From contig NZ_LT985361.1 in the NCBI RefSeq assembly GCF_900269665.1, positions 5,111,382 to 5,175,381 of the forward strand: a stretch of DNA of 64,000 bases. The letters are read 5' to 3'. The translations under genes and the position numbers were made by a program. Source of the stretch: Nocardia suismassiliense. GTDB lineage: Bacteria > Actinomycetota > Actinomycetes > Mycobacteriales > Mycobacteriaceae. Shown in pieces: positions 44,991-52,446 of this stretch. The notes under the pieces were generated by a model. It was not told where the DNA came from. It saw only the letters and a list, made by a program, of their open reading frames with translations, and ran no database searches. The stretch's first letter is position 1, and each line of letters opens with the position of its first letter.

Positions 44991-45542
44991 CTATGCGCGC
45001 AACGCCCACCAATGCCGGGAGAGCTGGGCCGCGAGGTAGGCGCCGGTAGCGTTCAACAGCACGTCATCGACCGACGAGTGCCGGCCGATGGCGAGCGCGA
45101 ACTGCACTGCCTCCACCACGATCGACGCGCAGGCGCCGACCAGCAGGACGCGGTACGAGCGAGTGAACCAGGCGAAGCGCACCGGCAGCAGGAACCCGAG
45201 CGCGGCGAAGACCAGCAGATTCCCACCGAACTGCTCGATCACCCTCCCGTCGCTCAGCTGATCGGCCAGATCACGCAGCGGCACCAGATTCAACGAACGC
45301 CCAGATCCCTTGGGCGTGAGGATCATCCACAACCACGGCGCGGTACCCACCACCATCCCGACCTCGCACAGCGCCACCCGCCACCCGCGCCACCGAGCCA
45401 GCCACCACGCCACCACACCCGCCACCGGCAGCGCGGCGATCGCGCCGAGCACCACCCCACCCCACAACTCCCAAGTCCCGTTCACCCCGCCAGTCTCACT
45501 CGAGTAACCGACGCCTCCACCACTCGTCCACACAATCCACAC
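44991..45542 (-). CDS. VanZ-like membrane protein
   Basis: A 183-residue hydrophobic protein with about five membrane segments and the VanZ family signature: the Asn-rich FGGNLLVFAALGFLLP segment and the RHSSVDDVLLNATGA motif near the C-terminus. VanZ proteins are known for low-level resistance to lipoglycopeptides; most chromosomal homologues have no proven role. Its place beside a lipopeptide cluster makes a self-protection role possible but unproven. The frame opens at GTG 45542; GTG 45485, just before the first membrane segment, is an alternative start. It lies 23 bases downstream of the luciferase-like gene and may share its transcript. Confidence 0.8.
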   Translation of the reverse strand: MWIVWTSGGGVGYSSETGGVNGTWELWGGVVLGAIAALPVAGVVAWWLARWRGWRVALCEVGMVVGTAPWLWMILTPKGSGRSLNLVPLRDLADQLSDGRVIEQFGGNLLVFAALGFLLPVRFAWFTRSYRVLLVGACASIVVEAVQFALAIGRHSSVDDVLLNATGAYLAAQLSRHWWALRA

Positions 45543-45565
45543 GAGATCCGCCGGTGAGCACCTGA

Positions 45566-46522
45566 TCAGAATCCGCTACGGAAACTCGCGGCCAGTTCGC
45601 CCAGCAGTTTCCAGGTGCGCGGTTCGTCGTCCGGTGAACCGATCGCGGTTTGCGTGTAGATGAGTTCCGTTGCTCCCGCTTCGCGATACGCGGCGACCTG
45701 ATCGGCCAGTAGCTGCTCGTCACCGATGGCGACCAGGTCGGCCGGATGGTGCACGCCTTCCCGATCCAGGGCAGCGCGGTACGCCGGGATCGTCGCGTAG
45801 GGCTGCATATTCTCTTCGGCCCGCGCGCGGGCTCCGGCCACGTCGGCGGTCACCACCCCGGAGACGATCACGGCGATCCGTGGTGTCGGCCGTCCCGCCG
45901 CCTCGGCATAACGGGTGAGGGTGGGCACGGTGTAGTCGGCCAGGGTGCGTGGACCGGAGAGGATCGGGATCACGCCGTCGGCGAGCTCCGCGCCGGCGCG
46001 CAGTGTCAGCTCGCCTGCCGCCGCGACCAGGACCGGCACGCGGGGCCGCACGCCGTGCAACGGTTCCGACCGGGGAGTTCGGGCGATTAAGGTGTCACCT
46101 TCGAGTTCCACCGCTCCGTCATCCAGCAAGGCGCGCAACACTTTCAGATAGTCACGAAGATGCCGGATCCGAGGGTGCGGCGCTACTCCGTAGGTCTGTT
46201 CGACGAACGAGGCGATCGACATTCCGAGGCCGAGGGTGAGGCGGCCGTGGCTGGTGGCCTGCACGGTCCGAGCCTGTATCGCGAGCGTGATCGGGTGCCG
46301 AGGGTAGATCGGGACCACCGCGGTGCCGACCGCGATGTCCGGTACTTCGCGTGCGGCGAGTGCGGCCACGGTGAGGGCGTCGTGGTCGAAACGCTGGATG
46401 AACCAGGCGGCGTCCAGCCCGGCTGCCGCCAGTTCCGCGACCTGGCCGATGAGGGTCTGCACCGGGTCGGCTGTTGTGGACAGTCGAGTGTGGTTGGTGG
46501 GCAGGGCAATACCGATACGCAT
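45566..46522 (-). CDS. Luciferase-like (LLM) F420-type oxidoreductase
   Basis: A 318-residue TIM-barrel flavin/F420-dependent oxidoreductase of the bacterial luciferase-like family. N-terminal MRIGIALP, central VGTAVVPIYPRHP and TLGLGMS motifs, and the C-terminal region GATELIYTQTA fit actinobacterial F420-dependent members. Use of F420 rather than FMN is inferred from the host group. Start ATG 46522 has GGAG upstream. It is divergent from a TetR regulator, which is the likely controller. The substrate is not predictable. Confidence 0.85.
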   Translation of the reverse strand: MRIGIALPTNHTRLSTTADPVQTLIGQVAELAAAGLDAAWFIQRFDHDALTVAALAAREVPDIAVGTAVVPIYPRHPITLAIQARTVQATSHGRLTLGLGMSIASFVEQTYGVAPHPRIRHLRDYLKVLRALLDDGAVELEGDTLIARTPRSEPLHGVRPRVPVLVAAAGELTLRAGAELADGVIPILSGPRTLADYTVPTLTRYAEAAGRPTPRIAVIVSGVVTADVAGARARAEENMQPYATIPAYRAALDREGVHHPADLVAIGDEQLLADQVAAYREAGATELIYTQTAIGSPDDEPRTWKLLGELAASFRSGF

Positions 46523-46624
46523 GCAGACTCCCGAGTTCGGCCGTGTCGACCTGAATAGTTAACTAAGTCAATATATACATACACTGTCTACATTGCCTCG
46601 GTTGCATTTTGGTACGCTCACGCC
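46523..46624. promoter_or_regulatory. Divergent LLM/TetR promoter region with palindrome TAGTTAACTA
   Basis: Short AT-rich intergenic region between the luciferase-like gene and the tetR-type gene. A perfect 10-bp palindrome, TAGTTAACTA (46556-46565), with TGA/TCA flanks displaced by one base, is the best operator candidate. It is followed by ATATATACATACACTG, far richer in A/T than its surroundings and a likely site of promoter melting. Confidence 0.45.
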
Positions 46625-47257
46625 ATGGGAGCAGAAGGTGGCCTGCGGGAGCGGAAGAAGCAGCGGACCCGGACGGCCATCGCCGATACGGCGATCGAGA
46701 TGTTTCTGGAGTCCGGCTTCGATGAGGTCTCCTGCGCCGAGATCGCCGCGCGCGCAGAGGTTTCCAAGCCGACGCTGTTCAAATACTTCCCCACCAAAGA
46801 AGATCTGGTGCTGCACCGGATCATCGACCATGAGCAGGAGGCCGCCAGGGTCGTCCGCGATCGGCGCTCCGGCGAGGCTCCGCTGAACGCGCTGCGGCGG
46901 CACTTCCTGGCCGCGCTCGACGCGCACGATCCGATCACCGGGCTCAACGATGACCCGGAAGTGCTTGCGCTGCACCAGATGTTCGAGACCACGCCCAGCC
47001 TGTCGGCGCGGGTGCTCGGTTTCGTAGCCAAGGGCGCCGAGGAGCTCGCCGCAGCCCTGGTCGACGCCGGAGCCGTCTCCGGCGGTGTCGCCGCGCGGGT
47101 GGCCGCGCACCAGGTGATCATTACCCTGCGGGTGCTCGCCGAGGAGAATCTCCGCGAGCTAGCCGGTGGCCGAGCACTTGATGAGGTGCACCCCGAAGCC
47201 GTCGCCGCCGCCCGGCGCGCCTTCGCCATGCTCCGCGCCGCCCTGGATGCCGCTTGA
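46625..47257 (+). CDS. TetR-family transcriptional regulator
   Basis: A 210-residue TetR-type repressor. The N-terminal helix-turn-helix is clear (RTRTAIADTAIEMF, then CAEIAARAEVSKPTLFKYF, residues about 15-58); the C-terminal ligand/dimer domain is variable as usual. Divergent from the luciferase-like oxidoreductase with a palindrome between, so local control of that gene and of itself is likely. No ribosome site is evident before ATG 46625, so the mRNA may be leaderless. Convergent with the methyltransferase. Confidence 0.92.
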   Translation: MGAEGGLRERKKQRTRTAIADTAIEMFLESGFDEVSCAEIAARAEVSKPTLFKYFPTKEDLVLHRIIDHEQEAARVVRDRRSGEAPLNALRRHFLAALDAHDPITGLNDDPEVLALHQMFETTPSLSARVLGFVAKGAEELAAALVDAGAVSGGVAARVAAHQVIITLRVLAEENLRELAGGRALDEVHPEAVAAARRAFAMLRAALDAA

Positions 47258-47274
47258 CGGTCGGGGCGGTGCGA

Positions 47275-48078
47275 TCATCGCGGCGTGCGGCCCCAGGTCT
47301 GGACCATTCGGGGAGCGGCCAGCACTATCGATGAATCATCTACTGCCGCACGGAGATCGGTGAGGATGGCGTCGAGTTCGGCGGTGCTGGTCAGGTCGGC
47401 GGGGAGCGCGGCGTCCGCGATGTTCTCGAGGGTGAGGACGTGGACGAGTTTGGTGGCGGGGTCCGGTTCGGCGGGTTGGTTCACCTGGATGTGGATGTCG
47501 GTGAGGCCTGCGTTGTGCAGCAGCGCGGGCAGCCGGGGGCCGATCAGTGGATCGGCACCCCGGTGGCGACCGGTGCGAATGTAGAGGTCGTGGTAGGCGC
47601 GGAAAGCGGGTGAGTCGGGACAGCAGAGGGGCGCGCTGAAGTCGACGTCCGCGACGGCCAGGGTGCCGCCCGGCCGGAGTGTCCGGGCGATGGCGGCGAC
47701 GGCCGCGGCGGGGTCGGTCAGGTGCGAGAGCAGGAAACGGGCGTGCGCGATGTCGAAGGTTTCCGCCGGCAGCTCCGCCGTGATGTCGGCGACTCGGTAT
47801 TCCACCTGCGGATACGCGGCGGCTTCGGCTTCGGCCAGCGCCACTTTGGCAGGGTCGAGGTCGGTGCCGAGTACCCGACCGGTCCGGCCGACCATGTCCG
47901 CGATCATCAGTGTCACGTCGCCGCCGCCGGAACCGACGTCCCAGCACCGATCACCCGGGCGGACCGGTAGCTGCTCGAGCATTGCCCGAGTGCGCGGCGC
48001 CAGCACGCCGGCCAAGCCGCGCACCCGTTCTCGCCCTTGGATACCGCCGCGAATGATGTACGACCCCGCTTCGTCCAT
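47275..48078 (-). CDS. Class I SAM-dependent methyltransferase
   Basis: A 267-residue methyltransferase with SAM-binding motif I CWDVGSGGGDVTL (about residue 45), an acidic ribose-binding residue in GTDLDPAKVALAE, motif III FDIAHARFLLSHL and a post-motif LRPGGTLAVAD. It resembles the UbiE/Methyltransf_11 group by eye. The substrate is unknown. It lies 50 bases downstream of the Ddn-like gene on the same strand and may be co-transcribed with it. No link to the NRPS cluster is visible. Confidence 0.85.
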   Translation of the reverse strand: MDEAGSYIIRGGIQGRERVRGLAGVLAPRTRAMLEQLPVRPGDRCWDVGSGGGDVTLMIADMVGRTGRVLGTDLDPAKVALAEAEAAAYPQVEYRVADITAELPAETFDIAHARFLLSHLTDPAAAVAAIARTLRPGGTLAVADVDFSAPLCCPDSPAFRAYHDLYIRTGRHRGADPLIGPRLPALLHNAGLTDIHIQVNQPAEPDPATKLVHVLTLENIADAALPADLTSTAELDAILTDLRAAVDDSSIVLAAPRMVQTWGRTPR

Positions 48079-48128
48079 GCCATTCCCTCTGCCGCGGAAG
48101 CGAATCGCCCGACCGAGCCGCTAGCCGG

Positions 48129-48572
48129 TCAGTTGGCCGAGGCGGGCTTCGGCGTCAGCAGGACCAGCGGGATCTCGCGTGTCGTCTTCTTCTGATAACC
48201 GGCGTAGACCTTCTGCGCGGCGATCACGCGCGGCCACAGTTCGGCCCGCTCTTCGGCGTTCGCGATGCGGGCGGTCATCGGTTGCCGGGGTCCGCTGCGC
48301 ACCGAAACCTGGACATCCGGGTTGTCGCGCACATTGTGCAGCCAGGCCGGATGTTGCGGGTCGCCGCCGCGGGAGGCGACGACGACGTAGGTGTCGCCGT
48401 CGACGATCGGCGCGGTCAGCATCACCGCGTGCGGGCGACCGGACTTACGTCCGATGGTCACGAGTTCGATCGACGGCATCCCGCTGAAGTCGTTGCCCAG
48501 CTTGCCGCAACTGACCTTCAAGAGGGCGCGATGAGCTGTGTTCATTGTCTTGAGAGCGAAATTCGATGGCAT
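48129..48572 (-). CDS. Ddn-like F420-dependent nitroreductase-family protein
   Basis: A 147-residue protein of the deazaflavin (F420) dependent nitroreductase family, common in mycobacteria and Nocardia. Supporting motifs: VTIGRKSGRPH, PIVDGDTYVVVASRGGDPQHPAWLHNV and NPDVQV, all characteristic of the split-barrel fold in this group, and a length typical of it. The physiological role is probably quinone or related reduction with F420H2, inferred from family knowledge. Start ATG 48572. Confidence 0.85.
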   Translation of the reverse strand: MPSNFALKTMNTAHRALLKVSCGKLGNDFSGMPSIELVTIGRKSGRPHAVMLTAPIVDGDTYVVVASRGGDPQHPAWLHNVRDNPDVQVSVRSGPRQPMTARIANAEERAELWPRVIAAQKVYAGYQKKTTREIPLVLLTPKPASAN

Positions 48573-48661
48573 GGGGGTCCTTAACCACGCTGCGCGGGAA
48601 CGAGCTCTGACATGCCCACCCTACCTCCCTGTGACGAACTGTCTCAGGTAAAAACGTCGGT

Positions 48662-50065
48662 CTACCGCCCCAGCGGGCGCAGGCTGATCAACGTGCGTGC
48701 GGAGGCGTAGCCGTAGTGCCCCTTGCCGCGGACAGTCAGCCGGCCGCCGTCGCTGAGGGCGTCGGGGACGTCGGTCACCGCACGGAACGGGATGTCCCAC
48801 ACCGTGCTGCCGGATTTCGGGTCGATCGCCCACAGACCGGTCGAGTCGGCGAATACGACGACCTCGCCGTCCCACGCGTTCGGTGTGCCGGAACGCTCGG
48901 TCGCGTGCTGCCACAGTCGGCGTCCGGTGCGCATATCCAGCCCGGTCGTGGTGCCTGCGGCGTCATCTCGGAGCAGTGCGACGTCGCCGAGCAGTGCGAT
49001 CGCGGAACCGGAAGTGGCGTTCCCGTACTCACTTTGGGTCGCGCGCGGCTGGGTCACGAGATCGGGGCTGGTCCACAACAGCTTTCCGGTGCGGCGATCG
49101 TAAGCGCCGTCCCCGAGCAGCACGGGAACGGTGTCGTCGGTCGGCAGGTCGATCGAAAGGCTATGGGCGGCTTCGTGATTCGTGGTGGCCAGCACCCGCC
49201 CGGTGTGGTCGAGGATGTCGGAGCCGGTGATCCGGTAGCCGGAGCAGTCGGTGTGGATCCGCACGACCAGCGCCGGATTCGTTCGGGTTGTACGGGAACA
49301 CCCGGCCAGCTCCGCAGTCCAGGTGGGTGTGCCGGTGCCCAGGTCGAATCCGGCGAGGGTGGTGCCGAGCTCGAAGAGGCCCTGCCCCTGCGAGACGTCC
49401 AGTGCGTCGGTAGGCAGGGATTCCCAGGCGGTGCCCATGGTGAACGCACGGGTCCAGTGGGCGTCAGGGTCGGCGAGGGTGCCGGAATGCACGCGTACAT
49501 CGTCGGACTCGACATCGCCTTCGGCGAGGTACAGGCGATTCTCGTCGGTCGCGAGGGCGAAGACCGACCACTCGAGGGACGTGCGCGTGACCTCGCCGCT
49601 GCCGATGTCGTAGCCGACCAGAGCGGGCGGCTCGGACGGTCCGGTGAAGCAGACGAGGTGGTTGTCGAGCGGGGCCCGCGCACAACCACCGAGGTGAGCG
49701 GCAGGGGTACGCCAGCGCACCGCGCCGGTCGCGGCGTCGATACCGACCATCGTCGGATTTCGCAGGGACATATCACCGTCCGAGGAGCCGACCACGGCGA
49801 CGAGGGTGTCGCCCGCGTCGACGAAACTCGCACCGCCGATGTCGTATTCGGTGCCGGGGACCGGATCACGGAATTCGGGGGACGCGCCGTCGTAGGTGGC
49901 GGCGGCATCGACCGACCAGGCGAGGCCTGGAGCGGCGGCCACTGTACCGGTGATCTTGCGGGTGGTGTCGGCGGGTTGCATCAGGACGTAAACGGCTCCG
50001 GCACTGGTGATTACCGCCGCGGCAGCGGCCAGTACCAGATTGCGCAAGCCCGGGATCGGCGCCAT
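48662..50065 (-). CDS. Membrane-anchored PQQ-type beta-propeller protein
   Basis: A 467-residue protein with an uncleaved N-terminal membrane anchor (about residues 9-30) and an extracytoplasmic region of PQQ-like blades: GIDAATGAVRWRTP, FDLGTGTPTWTAEL, LDMRTGRRLWQHA and IDPKSGSTVWDIP. Such propellers act as scaffolds or sensors; no enzyme function is claimed. Although the frame is open up to 50413, the start is placed at ATG 50065: it overlaps the stop of the upstream gene as TGATG, has GAGGTG upstream, and the extra N-terminal residues look like shadow translation. Paired with the gene before it. Confidence 0.8.
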   Translation of the reverse strand: MAPIPGLRNLVLAAAAAVITSAGAVYVLMQPADTTRKITGTVAAAPGLAWSVDAAATYDGASPEFRDPVPGTEYDIGGASFVDAGDTLVAVVGSSDGDMSLRNPTMVGIDAATGAVRWRTPAAHLGGCARAPLDNHLVCFTGPSEPPALVGYDIGSGEVTRTSLEWSVFALATDENRLYLAEGDVESDDVRVHSGTLADPDAHWTRAFTMGTAWESLPTDALDVSQGQGLFELGTTLAGFDLGTGTPTWTAELAGCSRTTRTNPALVVRIHTDCSGYRITGSDILDHTGRVLATTNHEAAHSLSIDLPTDDTVPVLLGDGAYDRRTGKLLWTSPDLVTQPRATQSEYGNATSGSAIALLGDVALLRDDAAGTTTGLDMRTGRRLWQHATERSGTPNAWDGEVVVFADSTGLWAIDPKSGSTVWDIPFRAVTDVPDALSDGGRLTVRGKGHYGYASARTLISLRPLGR

Positions 50066-51429
50066 CACCGCACCTCGAGATCGGGGGTCGTGGCGATCGC
50101 TTCGAGCTGCGCGAGGGGAAGAGGTTCGATCGGGTCGGCGGCGGTGGAGGACACTTGGATACGAGTGCCTGACGGGCGAGTGACGGTGACCGTGCGCTCG
50201 GTTTCCGGCACGGGCTGCGCCCCAGGCTTTTGCGACTGCACCGTAAACCGTGACTCCCCGGTCTCGATGACCGTCCCATCCGGAAGTCGCCGGGTCGTCA
50301 CGCGGACACCGTAACGGTTGGACGGCGCGTCGTCCGGAAGGCGCTGTTGCGTGGCGATCGAGACGTTCAGCCGTGACTCCCGCCCCGGCGTGCTGATCCG
50401 CACCGCTTGACACACCCCATTCGTGCCGAGGTCCGCCGGCCGCAACTGCCCGAGCGGCCGGTCGAGGGTGAGACCGTCGAGCGGGATACGCGCCAGCACC
50501 GCGTCCAACCGGCGAGTAATACTCTCGTCGATCTTCCCACCGGGTTCCATTACGCCGGAACAGCTTTCGGGAACGTTGGGGGTACCCGGCGGCACCGGGG
50601 TCGTGACGCGCAGGCCAGGCGCGGCGGCCAGGGCCGCGAGCTCGTCGACCGTCAACGGCACCGTGCCGGAATTACCGCTGTCGTCCGGCCGGTCATCAGT
50701 GACGGCGGTGGTGACCTCGGTACCGTCCGGCAGATACGCGTGGGCGGTGCGGGACAGCGTGCGAACCTTATTGATCTCGTACCAGGTGTCCTGCACATCG
50801 ACCGTCGTGCCATCGGCGAGCTGACGACGCTCATCGAGATTCCCTGCGACACAAGGCGGAACCGATGCTGCGGACTGCCGCACCGACACCATCAGCCAAC
50901 CCTCCCCCGCGCCCCGGCGCAGCGTGCCACTCGCAGTGGTCCAGCCGTCCACTCCCGCCGGCAGTTCGGCGTCCTCCGGACCGCCGAGGATGGGCTCGAA
51001 CAGCAGCGACCCCTCGACGGACGCAAAGCCGACATCGACATCATCCGGCAACGCATCGCGCAGCGCCCGCGACATCGCGACGGCCTTCGGACCGGAGAAC
51101 CACGGATACGCCGGATTGTCGTAGTCCAACGGGGAGGAACCCACCCACGACATCAAACCGCCCTCGGTAGGCGGCGCCACCACAGCACAACCAGGAATCT
51201 CCACCGGGAACACGACAGGCGGAGTGACATAGGAGCTGTCAACCGGCGGTCGGGACGAGGTAGGGGTAGCGGTAGGCACCGGCTTGGTCGTCAGCTCCGG
51301 CTCCCGCTCGTGCAGCAGCCCACCGACGATGACCCCACTCGCCACGATCGCCACACACACCAGCCCGACCGTCCACCCGGTCACCGCAGGCGACGGCTGA
51401 GCTTTCTCGCGATCCGCCATCTGCTGCAC
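50065..51429 (-). CDS. Membrane-anchored protein of unknown function, coupled to the PQQ-type propeller
   Basis: A 454-residue protein I do not recognise. It has a short cytoplasmic N-terminus, one membrane helix (about residues 20-45, GLVCVAIVASGVIVGGLL), a Pro/Thr/Ser-rich stalk (TPTSSRPPVD) and a large extracytoplasmic part with scattered Cys (EIPGCAVV, PPCVAGN, ESCSG, NGVCQ) suggesting disulfides. The start is GTG 51429 behind GGAGGAG; ATG 51420 is possible. Its stop overlaps the start of the propeller gene (TGATG), so the two products probably act together at the cell surface. Confidence 0.75.
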   Translation of the reverse strand: MQQMADREKAQPSPAVTGWTVGLVCVAIVASGVIVGGLLHEREPELTTKPVPTATPTSSRPPVDSSYVTPPVVFPVEIPGCAVVAPPTEGGLMSWVGSSPLDYDNPAYPWFSGPKAVAMSRALRDALPDDVDVGFASVEGSLLFEPILGGPEDAELPAGVDGWTTASGTLRRGAGEGWLMVSVRQSAASVPPCVAGNLDERRQLADGTTVDVQDTWYEINKVRTLSRTAHAYLPDGTEVTTAVTDDRPDDSGNSGTVPLTVDELAALAAAPGLRVTTPVPPGTPNVPESCSGVMEPGGKIDESITRRLDAVLARIPLDGLTLDRPLGQLRPADLGTNGVCQAVRISTPGRESRLNVSIATQQRLPDDAPSNRYGVRVTTRRLPDGTVIETGESRFTVQSQKPGAQPVPETERTVTVTRPSGTRIQVSSTAADPIEPLPLAQLEAIATTPDLEVR

Positions 51430-51481
51430 CGCTCCTCCCCGTAGCTGTTCAGTTGATGTCTACCAAACGCCAGGCGACGAG

Positions 51482-52321
51482 CTACGAGCGGCGTTCGGTT
51501 GACGCAGTGCGGGTGCGTTCGACGGTGTAGAGGTGGTGGGTGCCGTGCAGGCCCTTGAGTTCGACCTGGCGCTCGGCGGTGACGGTGATGTCGGGGTGGT
51601 CGGCGATGGCGTCGTGGACCGGGGTGCTGATGAGGATTTCACCGCCGTCTGCTTGGTCGGCCACCCGGGCAGCCATGGCTACGTTGCGCCCGAAGAGGTC
51701 GTCGCCGCGACGGACAGACTTGCCCATGTGGATGCCGATCCGCACGCGAACACGTTCGCGGCCAACCGATTTGCCCGAGTTGTGCAGGGCAGCCTGCATG
51801 TCCAGAGCGCAGCAGACGGCTTGATCGGGCTCGGCGAAGGCGATCATGAAGCCGTCGCCCTGACTTTTCACGATGTGCCCGCCGTGTTCGGCGACGCACT
51901 GGCGGGTCAGGCGGTCGTGCCGGTCGAGCAGCTTGACCCAGGCCTGGTCGCCGAGGCGTTCGTTGAGGGCGGTGGACCCTTCGATGTCGGAGAACATGAT
52001 CACCACGTGACCGTCGGGTGTCAGGCCCGCCAGGTCCGGTCGTTCGACCTGCGCCCAGCCCGCCAGGTTCTCGATCGAGGTGAGGACCGCACCACGGAAC
52101 CCTTTTTTGCGCAACAGATTCGCGGTATCCCATACGGTTTTCACCGCTTCCCGTCCACCATTACGCAGCAGTTGCCGGGCGTCGAACCTGCGCTGCAAGT
52201 CGTCGAGCCGGCGTTGCAGCTCCGCGGACCGGCGGCGGCTGCCCACCAGCAGCACGAGCAGCACCACCAGTCCGATGGCCTCCAGTACGGCAACCGCCGC
52301 AAGTACGAGCTCGATCAGCAT
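51482..52321 (-). CDS. Membrane-bound class III adenylate/guanylate cyclase
   Basis: A 279-residue class III nucleotide cyclase: one N-terminal membrane helix (residues about 2-27), a coiled-coil-like charged segment (SAELQRRLDDLQRRF), then the catalytic domain. Metal-binding aspartates lie in VIMFSDIEGSTAL and KSQGDGFMIAF; RIGIHMGK and FGRNVAMAARVAD are also typical. It should act as a homodimer making cAMP (or cGMP) at the membrane. ATG 52321 is chosen because the membrane helix begins at once and GGCGGA precedes it; GTG 52381 would add 20 residues. The regulatory input is unknown. Confidence 0.86.
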   Translation of the reverse strand: MLIELVLAAVAVLEAIGLVVLLVLLVGSRRRSAELQRRLDDLQRRFDARQLLRNGGREAVKTVWDTANLLRKKGFRGAVLTSIENLAGWAQVERPDLAGLTPDGHVVIMFSDIEGSTALNERLGDQAWVKLLDRHDRLTRQCVAEHGGHIVKSQGDGFMIAFAEPDQAVCCALDMQAALHNSGKSVGRERVRVRIGIHMGKSVRRGDDLFGRNVAMAARVADQADGGEILISTPVHDAIADHPDITVTAERQVELKGLHGTHHLYTVERTRTASTERRS

Positions 52322-52446
52322 GGAATCCGCCGCAGGGTAGTGGTCGAGGAGAGCGAGTCGACCATAGCCGACCGCGGTCACGGCGGGCCGGTGGCGCGGA
52401 ACACAGGCGGGGGTCCGGCCGTTGCCGCGTTTCGACCATGCGGCGG

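Noticed and set aside
50066..50413. 116-codon N-terminal extension of the PQQ-type propeller
   Set aside because: It is Arg/Pro/His-rich shadow translation inside the upstream gene; the membrane anchor starts at ATG 50065, which has its own ribosome site.
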